From JBMZCV01 sp049613665 (GTDB lineage Bacteria > Bacteroidota > Bacteroidia > Chitinophagales > UBA2359), in assembly GCA_049613665.1 (NCBI GenBank), contig JBMZCV010000151.1, positions 1 to 12,257 of the forward strand: a DNA stretch of 12,257 nt, written 5' to 3'. The translations under genes and the position numbers were made by a program. The notes beneath the pieces were generated by a model. The model was not told where the DNA came from. It saw only the letters and a program-made list of their open reading frames with translations, and did not search any database. Positions within the stretch are counted from its first letter, which is position 1; each line of letters opens with the position of its first letter. Positions 4,949-12,257 of this stretch are shown here, one piece after another.

Positions 4949-7900
4949 TTATCTTCTGACTTCAATAGAACCAGTATAGCGTAAACGAGCGTTGTTTGGT
5001 TCAAGTGATAAAATGTAGAAATATGTACCATCTGCTACATCTTGTCCGTTGGTGTACCATGTTCCGTCCCACGCATCTCCGTTTGTATAGCCTACTTTTC
5101 GGTAAACGACATCTCCCCAACGGTTGAAAATCAACATTTCTGGCTCTATGTTTTCTATTGTAGAGAAACATTCTCCGATGAAATCTAGGTTTTCGATTTG
5201 ATAAGTATCGTTGATATTATCGCTATTTGGAGAAAACCCTTCTGCAAAAACCAATTCACATTCTACTGGCAAGTTTATCGTAATAATAACTTGTGCCGTG
5301 TCGCAAATTGTACCGCCTTCGGTAGCTACACACAATTCGTATAAGAAAGTGTCAGCTTCTGCAAAGCTATCAAATGGGTCGTAAGTGACTGAAACATCTT
5401 GCGTTTCATCACTATTTACTGTTACAGTTCCATTTGTAGGGTCTGAAACAATTGTAATTGTCACCACACCACTATCATCATAAATATCGTTTGCCAATAC
5501 GTCTATTTCGATTGGTTCGGTATTGTCCGTTTCTTCAAAGTCGTCGATGGCTTCAAAGTCGTCGCATTCTATCGTGATAACTACTAAGCCTGTATCTGTC
5601 AAACCTTCGGCATCTGCAATAACATAAGTAAAACTGTCTATTCCACAGAAATCTTGGTTTGGCACATAAGTTATTGTCGTATCTTCAGGATTTATTGAAG
5701 CTGTGCCATTAGTTGGCATTTCATCAAGTCCTACCAAAGTAACTGCATCTGGATTGTCGATATCGTCTGGGTCGTAGTCGTTTGCCAATACATCAATCGT
5801 TAATACTTCATTTGGTGTTCCTGTTACACTATCTGTTACTGCCACAGGGCCGTTGCTGCTGATTGTAATAGTTACATAAGCGGTATCGCACAATATCGGT
5901 GTTCCATCATCACAAATAACGTATGAGAAATAATCTATTTCATCGCAACCAATTCCTGGAGTGTAAGTTACCGTATTATCATCGTTCAATTCTACATTAC
6001 CACAAGGTTCTGACAAGAATGTAATTTCGATATTATCGCCATCTTCGTCATAGTCATTTTCGAGTATATCAATGATAATTGACGCAAATGGTGCTGTTGT
6101 TTCTTCATCATCTACTGCAACTGGCGGTGTGTTGCTCAACTCGCCACCGCAAACATTAATCGTAACTGTTGCTTCGCTCGATAATGCACCATCTTCGCAA
6201 TTGTCGAAAATAGTGTATGTAAATACTGCAATGCCTTCAAAACCATTTGGATTGTAGATAAATGTGCTATCAGAAGCTAAAATAACTTCGCCATTTTCAG
6301 GTTGTTCAAAGCTAGTGATAATCAATTCATCGCCACAGAATGGGTCGTTGTCGTTTAGCAATACATTTACTTCGATAGTTTCGGTTGTATCAGTTGGACA
6401 TTCCATAATAAACATATCGTTTACTGCATTTGGTGCAACATTCAATACGGTATCTGGCAAGATAATAATGGTTACAAGTGTCGTTTCGCAATTTCCATAG
6501 ACATCGCAAACCTCATAGGTGAAATAGTCAGTCGTATCGCTCACGCCAGCATTTGGTTGATAAACAAACTCTGTTTCTCCTTCAACAATAATCTGCCCTA
6601 AGTTTGGCTCATCTACTATTTGTGGTTCACTCAAACCGTTTCCTGTATCATTTGCTAATACATCAATTGTAACAGGTGTTTCTGGTGCTGTAGTCGCTAT
6701 ATCTGGCTGAACGATTAAAGTATCTTGCGGTGCAATATGAATAAAAATGTAAGACGTATCGCAAAGCATTGGTGTTCCATCATCGCAAATAATGTATGTG
6801 ATGAAGTCTTCCTCGTCACATTCTTCGCCTTCTGGTGTTGTATAAGTGATAAATTCATCACCTAATGTCCATTCTGCCGTTCCAGCAGGGTCTGAAATGA
6901 AGATAATCATAATTTCATCTTCGTTAGGATCTGTATCATTGTCCATTGGATATATTTCAATGGTTGCACCACATGTTGCATCAATATGGTCTTCTAGTGC
7001 CACAGGGAAATCATTTGGATTTTCGTCGCCCAAACCTACTGCAATCACTACAATAGCTGTTGAGGTTAATGGTTCATCTGGGCAGTTATCCGTAATCGTA
7101 TAACTAAACTCATCTGTTCCTATAAAATCTTCATCTGGTGTGTAAATAAAACCTGTACCCTCTGCATTTAATTCTACTGTACCATTTCCTACACTTATTG
7201 CATCAAAATCAATGATTTCTAAGCCATCTTCACAGAATGGGTCGTTGTCGTTTGCTAAGGCATCAATTTCAACATCTACATTTTCTTCTGTTGTCGCCAT
7301 ATCGTTTACTGCATTTGGTGCAATATTTAAAACAGTATCTGGCAATACAATAATAGTTACAAGTGTTGTGTCGCAATTGTCTAAGTCTTCTGCTTCGCAA
7401 ATCACATAAGTGAAATAATCTGTTCCGATAAACTCATTGTCTGGCGTGTAAGTCACGATTCCATCTGCTGTAAAAGTAGTTACTTCGCCATTTTCTGGCT
7501 GCACAATAATACCAATTAAAACAGGTTCTTCGCCAATGTCATTTGCTAATACATCAATTTGAACAGGTGTGTCGATAGATGTAAATGCAATATCTGGTTG
7601 AGCATCAAGGCTGTCGCTTGGCAAAATAGTAATCGTTACATAAGCTGTATCGCAAAGTGCTGGCGTTCCATCGTCGCAAATAATGTATGAGAAGAAATCA
7701 GTCTCTCCACAGTCTTCTTCGCCTGTTGTGTAACTTACGGTGAAATCATCTTCTAAAGTTGCAGTACCGCAAGGCTCTGAAATGAAAGTAACTGTCAATT
7801 CGTCGCCATCTGGATCAATGTCATTTTCAAGAATATCAATTGAGATAGTTTCGCCTGCTACAACTATTCCTGCGTCATCAACTGCAAGAGGATATTGATT

Positions 7901-10900
7901 TGGCAATTCGCCTAAGCCAACGCTAATCGCAACCGTAGCAGTATCACACAATACATCGTCTTCAAAGTCATCGCAAATTACATAAGTAAATACATCTATT
8001 CCAATAAAGTCAGGGTCTGGCGTGTAAATCAATGCTGTACCATCTTCATTTAACTCTACTGTTCCATTAAATTGCGTTTCTTCGTCAAAGTCTGTAATAA
8101 TAATTGTCGTGCCGCCGAATGGGTCATTGTCATTTGCCAATACATCAATTTCAATTTGTGTATCAATAGGCGTTTCGGCCATATCATTTACTGCATTTGG
8201 TGGCAAATTGTTGATGGTGTCTGGCATAACTACTACTGTTACTAGCGTAATGTCGCAATTATCGCCTGTTGCATCACATATTTCATACTCAAAATAATCT
8301 GTTCCAACAAAACCTTCCTCTGGTGTATAAATCGCAATTCCTGTTTCTAAATCGCCTGTTACTGTACCATAAACTGGCTCGCTAATCAAAGCAGTAACTG
8401 TAATTCCTGTTCCAAAGTCATTGTCTAAAACAGAAATTTCAACAGGCGTTTCTTCAGTAGTAAATGCAATATCGGGTTGAGCATCTACCAAAGCACCTAC
8501 AACATTAATCGTTACATAAGCAGTATCACACAATGAAGGCGTGCCATTGTCGCAAATTTCGTATATGAAATATGTTTCGCCTGCGAAGTCTTCATCTGGC
8601 GTAAATACATGGCAAGTGTCAGTTGGCTCTAATGTGCCACCAATTGGTTCTATCAAAATATTTACTGTTAAGTCATCGCCATCTGGGTCTGTGTCATTTC
8701 CTAAAACGCAAATCTCAACAGGCGTGTTTTCAGTTGTTGTTGCTTCATCGTTAGCAGCTATTGGATGTTGATTTAAACATTCGGCTGTGCCAACGCCTAC
8801 TGCTACATAAGCTGTATCACACAATGCTGACGTTGCATCGTCGCAAACTTCGTAAGCAAAAATCGTACAACCTTCAAAGTCTTCATTTGGCGTAAATATC
8901 ACGGTTAAACCATTGTCGCTAATCGTTACATCTCCATCTTCTGGCTGTTCAATAATTTGAGTTATTGTTATTGGGTCGCCATTAGGGTCAGTATCATTGT
9001 TCAATACGTCAATTTCAATTGGTGTATTAATATCTGTTACTGCTACATCATTTCCTGCAAGAGGCGGTAGGTTTTCAGTATTTTCATCTAAAACATTGAT
9101 ACCTGCAATAGTCATATCACAATTTCCTGCACAGTCGCATACTTCATAGAAGAAATAATCATAGCCTACAAAACCATCATTTGGCATATAAGTAACTGTA
9201 CCATCGTTGTTTAATTCTGCTGTACCATTCAATGGCTGTTCTGTAATACTTGTTACTTCGCCTTGTACTGCCTCATCATTTGCAATAACATCAATAATTA
9301 TGCTTTCGTTTTCGTTTGCAAAAACAGCATCAGGATTAGCAATAGCTTCCTCTAATACATTGATAACAACAGTAGCCGTATCGCAAAGTGCATTTGGGTC
9401 GCAAATGACATAGAAGAAAGTATCTATTCCTGTAAATTCAAGTGGTGGCAAATAAGCTGTAACAGTTACATCATCAGGGTCGGCTAGAAGCTGTCCAAAT
9501 TGTGGCGTGCCAAATGTCAAGGTCAATTCTTCACCGTTAGGTTCTGTATCATTTTCTAATACTTGAATTTCTACCGCTCCATTCATAGCAACACAAACGG
9601 TGTCATTAATAGCACTTGGCCCTTGTGGAATAGTATCTGTAACGGTAATGCTTACATAAGCTGTATCGCAAAGAATAGGCAAACCATTGTCGCAAATAAT
9701 GTAAGTGAAATAATCTGTATAAGTGCCATTGTCGGTACAAGGCGTATAAGTAATTTCGTCATTGGCTTCAATTTCTACCGTTCCACAAATAGGTTCTGAA
9801 CCAATAAATACTGTTAGTTCATCGCCATCTGGGTCGCTGTCATTTCCTAAAACATTTATCGTGATATTGTCGCCTACTGTCACACTAGCTGTATCATTTA
9901 CTGCAATTGGGTATTCATTTGGAAATTCTCCGATACCTACCGCAATAGCTACAATAGCTGTATCGCATAATGATGGCGTTGCATCGTCGCAAACGATATA
10001 AGAGAAGGTATCTACGCCTACAAAACTTTCGTTTGGTGTATAAACAATCGTACCATCTACAATTTCTGCTGTACCATTTTCAGGCTGCTCCAAAATATCT
10101 TGGATAGTTAAAACACCATTTTCTGGGTCGCTATCATTTGCCAATACTGGAATAATTACGCTTTCATTCATTGTTGTTTCTGCAATATCATTGTTTGCCG
10201 TAGGTGCTAAGTTTTCAGCGTCTTCTGGCAATACTGTTACTGCTACAATGGTTTCATCGCAACCACTTGTAGGACTACATACTTCATAGAAGAAATAGGT
10301 TGTTCCAACAAAACCTGGTGTTGGCGTGAAAATAAACATATCTACTCCATCAATGTTAATTACATCAACTGTTCCATCTGTTGGCTGTGTATAAGTATTG
10401 ATAAATAAATCAACACCGATATCGTTTGACAATACATCAATTGTAACATCTGTATTAAATGGCGTTTGTGCAATGTCTGGTTCTGCAATGACTAAATCGC
10501 CTGCAATAATTGTAATATTTACGGTAGCTGTATCGCAAGCCAAAGCATCTGCTGGACATTCTGGGTCGCAAACGATATAGGTCAATTCGTCTTCTCCCAA
10601 ATAATCGGCATCAGCGGTATAAACAACTTCATTGATGTCGTTTAGCGTAGCTGTACCATGTTGTGGTTCAGCATCAATAATGACAATCATATCCTCCAAC
10701 GGATTGCAAATACCTAAGTCGTTTGCCAATACATCTATGTCATTTGTTGAACCTGCTGCAACGGTTGCCATATCATCATAAGCCATTGGTGCTGCACAAC
10801 CGATAAACGAATAAACAATACTTGTATCGCAAATTCCTGCCGCATTGCAGCCGACAATGACTAAAGAATCTTGTCCGAAAGCACCAGGAAGTGGGGTATA

Positions 10901-12257
10901 TTCTACACAACCATTTTCCAATAAAGTAATGCTACAATTAAACATTGTTGTAACAGACTCGATAGTAAGACCAGCTAAGTCATCTATTTCGCAAAACTCT
11001 GGGCAAACAACAGTTGTTACGAAAGGCTCGGCACATACTTCTTGTGGGCCAGTACAAGGTGTTGGTTCAACAGGGCAAGTCACAATGACCATTCCTTCTG
11101 CACAAAGTGGGGTTTCTAAGTTGTTGTCGCAAATCTGATATAAGAAAGTATCAACAGGGTGTTCTAAATTAGGTGTATAACACAACAAGTTACCTTCTAT
11201 ACTAACACTTCCATAAGTTGGCGGCCAAAAAGCTGTAATACTAATTTCGTCATTCAAGTTAGGGTCATAGTCATTTGCCATCACATCAATGCAAATTGTT
11301 TCACAATCTTCATTTGAAATATAATCAATATTTGCAACAGGTGCTTGGTTGTCAGTTCCATTACAATCTTCTGTCACTAAAATTTCTATCAAAATAGTAT
11401 CACACAAGCCTGTATTGTCGCAACCAATAATTTCGATAATATCGCCGCCCACAAAACCAGGAAGCGGTGTATATTGTATGCAATTTTGTCCAATTTCATT
11501 TTGACCATCAAAAATTTGTAAGCCACAATCAAAAGTAGTGTGTGCTGATGTCACTTCAACGCCTTCACCCAAATTGCAAAACTCTACACAAGCAATTACT
11601 TCTTCCATGAAACCAGTACAATAGAATGTTTGATTTTCGCAAAGTACATCACTTATCATTATTGTTACAGTTGCTTCATCACATATATCATTGCTATCGC
11701 AAATAGTATAAGTATATGTTACAACTCCTGTATATCCTGCTGTTGGAGTAAAAATAAATGCTGTTCCTTCATCATTCAAAGCAACTGTTCCTCCAATAGC
11801 TGGTTGTGTAAAGCTTGTAATGCTGAATGGTTCATTATTAGAATGCGTATCATTTGCCATCACATCAATTTCCAATTGCGTTGCATCATTATTCATCAAA
11901 GCATTATCATCGTTTGCTACGATAAATACGCCACCACAATTTTCGCTAATGCTAATATTTATCAAAATAGTTTCGCAGTTGCCTACATTGTCACAACCTG
12001 TCACTTGAATAATATCATTGCTTAAAAAGCCACTCAATGATTGATAGCTAATACAGTTGTCTGCTAGAATTTCGATATTTGCTTCAAAAGTTGTATTTAC
12101 TTCCTCAATACTTGCCGAACTATTTAGCGTACAGAAATCAATGCAAAGGTCTATTGCTGTTTCTGGAGCAACGCAAATATTGTCTGGATTAAAGCAAGGT
12201 TCGCCATCGCCTACTACTAAAGTAACTGTCGCTGTATCGAAACCACCATTTCCATCT
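4949..12257 (-). CDS. Giant T9SS-secreted multi-Ig/cadherin-like repeat protein, 5' end missing
   Basis: The frame is open from the right edge of the window to TAA at 4949-4951 (2435 residues visible) with no plausible start, so the N-terminus with its Sec signal lies outside. It consists of about 21 cadherin-like/bacterial Ig modules of the Big_9 type (91-105 residues; core 'IDVLANDxDPDGDxLT ... YTPxxxFxGxDxFxYxICD ... CDTAxVxIxV'), plus three Cys-rich modules near the N-terminal side, and ends in a T9SS type B sorting domain. Expected location is the outer surface or secreted, as an adhesin, matrix or gliding-related protein; that role is inference. It is very acidic (24 Asp/Glu in the 97-residue module at 7604-7894) and has no Lys or Arg before the sorting domain. 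Asp-rich DxDPDGD loops suggest calcium binding between modules. Most modules have a Cys pair near their end, so disulfides are likely. Confidence 0.93.
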   Translation of the reverse strand, partial: DGNGGFDTATVTLVVGDGEPCFNPDNICVAPETAIDLCIDFCTLNSSASIEEVNTTFEANIEILADNCISYQSLSGFLSNDIIQVTGCDNVGNCETILINISISENCGGVFIVANDDNALMNNDATQLEIDVMANDTHSNNEPFSITSFTQPAIGGTVALNDEGTAFIFTPTAGYTGVVTYTYTICDSNDICDEATVTIMISDVLCENQTFYCTGFMEEVIACVEFCNLGEGVEVTSAHTTFDCGLQIFDGQNEIGQNCIQYTPLPGFVGGDIIEIIGCDNTGLCDTILIEILVTEDCNGTDNQAPVANIDYISNEDCETICIDVMANDYDPNLNDEISITAFWPPTYGSVSIEGNLLCYTPNLEHPVDTFLYQICDNNLETPLCAEGMVIVTCPVEPTPCTGPQEVCAEPFVTTVVCPEFCEIDDLAGLTIESVTTMFNCSITLLENGCVEYTPLPGAFGQDSLVIVGCNAAGICDTSIVYSFIGCAAPMAYDDMATVAAGSTNDIDVLANDLGICNPLEDMIVIIDAEPQHGTATLNDINEVVYTADADYLGEDELTYIVCDPECPADALACDTATVNITIIAGDLVIAEPDIAQTPFNTDVTIDVLSNDIGVDLFINTYTQPTDGTVDVINIDGVDMFIFTPTPGFVGTTYFFYEVCSPTSGCDETIVAVTVLPEDAENLAPTANNDIAETTMNESVIIPVLANDSDPENGVLTIQDILEQPENGTAEIVDGTIVYTPNESFVGVDTFSYIVCDDATPSLCDTAIVAIAVGIGEFPNEYPIAVNDTASVTVGDNITINVLGNDSDPDGDELTVFIGSEPICGTVEIEANDEITYTPCTDNGTYTDYFTYIICDNGLPILCDTAYVSITVTDTIPQGPSAINDTVCVAMNGAVEIQVLENDTEPNGEELTLTFGTPQFGQLLADPDDVTVTAYLPPLEFTGIDTFFYVICDPNALCDTATVVINVLEEAIANPDAVFANENESIIIDVIANDEAVQGEVTSITEQPLNGTAELNNDGTVTYMPNDGFVGYDYFFYEVCDCAGNCDMTIAGINVLDENTENLPPLAGNDVAVTDINTPIEIDVLNNDTDPNGDPITITQIIEQPEDGDVTISDNGLTVIFTPNEDFEGCTIFAYEVCDDATSALCDTAYVAVGVGTAECLNQHPIAANDEATTTENTPVEICVLGNDTDPDGDDLTVNILIEPIGGTLEPTDTCHVFTPDEDFAGETYFIYEICDNGTPSLCDTAYVTINVVGALVDAQPDIAFTTEETPVEISVLDNDFGTGITVTALISEPVYGTVTGDLETGIAIYTPEEGFVGTDYFEYEICDATGDNCDITLVTVVVMPDTINNLPPNAVNDMAETPIDTQIEIDVLANDNDPFGGTTIIITDFDEETQFNGTVELNEDGTALIYTPDPDFIGIDVFTYVICDDFEDDVLCDTATVAISVGLGELPNQYPLAVDDAGIVVAGETISIDILENDIDPDGDELTVTFISEPCGTATLEDDFTVSYTTGEEDCGETDFFSYIICDDGTPALCDTAYVTITILPSDSLDAQPDIAFTSIDTPVQIDVLANDIGEEPVLIGIIVQPENGEVTTFTADGIVTYTPDNEFIGTDYFTYVICEAEDLDNCDTTLVTIIVLPDTVLNIAPNAVNDMATTEENVDVEIDALANDNDPFCEDGLEIIDFDAISVGNGTVELNAEGTGFIYTPDEDFIGTDEFSYTITDNCPDEPLTSTAIVVIAVGLGDENPNDFPVALEDHIDATCGATIEIYPMDNDTDPNEDEIMIIFISDPAGTAEWTLGDEFITYTTPEGEECDEEDFITYIICDDGTPMLCDTSYIFIHIAPQDTLIVQPDIATTAPETPVTIDVLANDTGNGLSEPQIVDEPNLGQIIVEGETEFVYQPNAGVSDTTDYFTYEVCDVYGNCETTLVTIIILPDTVLNVAPNAVNDMFIMECPTDTTETIEVNVLLNDNDPFCGDELIITSFEQPENGEVILASDSTFIYNPNGFEGIAVFTYTIFDNCEDGALSSEATVTINVCGGELSNTPPVAVDDEETTAPFASIIIDILENDYDEDGDNIEITFLSEPCGNVELNDDNTVTYTPGIGCDEIDYFSYVICDDGTPILCDTAYVTITISSNGPVAVTDSVTGTPNEVLTIDVLANDYDPDDIDNPDAVTLVGLDEMPTNGTASINPEDTTITYVPNQDFCGIDSFTYVIADAEGLTDTGLVVITIECDDFEAIDDFEETDNTEPIEIDVLANDIYDDSGVVTITIVSDPTNGTVTVNSDETQDVSVTYDPFDSFAEADTFLYELCVATEGGTICDTAQVIITINLPVECELVFAEGFSPNSDNINDTYQIENLDFIGECFSTIENIEPEMLIFNRWGDVVYRKVGYTNGDAWDGTWYTNGQDVADGTYFYILSLEPNNARLRYTGSIEVRR
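4952..5254 (-). other. T9SS type B (gliding motility-associated) C-terminal sorting domain
   Basis: This encodes the last 101 residues of the giant protein. Key marks are GFSPNSDNINDTYQI, MLIFNRWGDVVYRK, AWDGTW, DGTYFYIL and YTGSIEVRR, the ordered signature of the CHU_C/TIGR04131 domain. It directs export across the outer membrane by the type IX secretion system. It holds all 7 Lys/Arg residues of the visible protein (six Arg, one Lys), in sharp contrast to the rest. Confidence 0.95.
5255..5851 (-). repeat. Two terminal Ig-like modules outside the triplet pattern
   Basis: Modules at 5558-5851 and 5255-5557 (98 and 101 residues) carry the usual IDVLAND core but do not fit the three-type order of the preceding array. 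The first has lost the Cys pair near its end (YVIADAEGLTDTGL), and the second keeps it (YELCVATEGGTICDTA). They link the array to the sorting domain. Confidence 0.75.
5852..10495 (-). repeat. Five three-module super-repeats in the giant gene
   Basis: Modules fall into three types in fixed order. P begins like AQPDIA and lacks the DPDGD loop (91-95 aa). Q begins like PPNAVNDMA and often ends in PNQ/PNE (99-105 aa). R begins like YPLAVDD and carries DPDGD or a near variant (92-99 aa). The triplets are 9623-10495, 8483-9346, 7604-8482, 6713-7603 and 5852-6712 (287-297 residues each). A single extra module (9347-9622, starting GPSAINDT) sits between the first and second. DNA similarity is also visible between triplets, for example a 26-base match of 6413-6438 with 7298-7323. 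Confidence 0.85.
10496..12196 (-). repeat. Three two-module (Cys-rich + Ig) repeats in the giant gene
   Basis: Here a Cys-rich module (11936-12196, 11357-11650, 10799-11056) alternates with an Ig module (11651-11935, 11057-11356, 10496-10798). The Cys-rich type has the frame C...C...EFC...TTF.C...C(I/V).YTPLPG..G.D...I.GC(D/N)..G.CDT, with eight or nine Cys. A tail of another Ig-type module (FDTATVTLVV) precedes it at the window edge, so the alternation probably continues upstream. Confidence 0.8.

Noticed and set aside
4726..4984. Small open frames downstream of the tRNA on the plus strand
   Set aside because: They start within the tRNA terminator region, run through the terminator of the giant gene and into its antisense strand, and encode low-complexity Phe/Lys-rich peptides.
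12035..12037. TTG codon as the start of the giant gene
   Set aside because: The same frame stays open for 73 more codons to the window edge and encodes the rest of a Cys-rich module and the tail of an Ig-type module, so the gene is truncated by the window and does not start here.
5255..12196. Possible CRISPR array or satellite DNA because of strong periodicity
   Set aside because: The period (about 280-300 bp, and about 870 bp) and the substitutions follow codons of a continuous reading frame, so this is protein-module repetition.

Overview
The window looks like AT-rich chromosomal DNA from a member of the Bacteroidota that has a type IX secretion system (T9SS). Three things point there: a giant surface protein ending in a 'gliding motility-associated' type B sorting domain, a DUF4286 gene, and a tRNA promoter matching the Bacteroidota TTG / TAnnTTTG consensus. 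Genus and class cannot be told from this sequence.

Layout. Positions 1-294 are non-coding and hold an intact 109-bp dispersed repeat (84-192). A small lipoprotein gene (295-735, +) converges on a GNAT-like gene (1214-2389, -). The gap between them holds a 223-bp MITE-like element (899-1121) with terminal inverted repeats and a 9-bp target duplication, followed by a strong palindrome. A DUF1444-like gene (2536-3468, -) lies upstream of the GNAT gene on the same strand. It is divergent from a DUF4286 gene (3757-4062, +). After that comes a second copy of the 109-bp repeat, inverted and split by a 361-bp MITE-like element (4159-4519). Next are a tRNA-Ala(GGC) with clear promoter and terminator (4585-4770), a terminator facing the other way (4860-4903, -), and finally a giant gene on the minus strand (4949 to the right edge). 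The giant gene is open through the right edge, so its N-terminus is missing.

The giant protein (at least 2435 residues) is a chain of about 21 cadherin-like/Ig-like modules. The N-terminal part alternates a Cys-rich module with an Ig module. The C-terminal part is built mainly from a three-module unit repeated five times. No lysine or arginine occurs in 2378 consecutive residues; all seven Lys/Arg residues lie in the C-terminal sorting domain.

The small genes show no shared pathway with the giant gene. The best candidates for something undescribed are (i) the pair of related MITE-like elements, one of which can be proved from an empty-site/filled-site pair inside this window, and (ii) the Lys/Arg-free hierarchical repeat protein.
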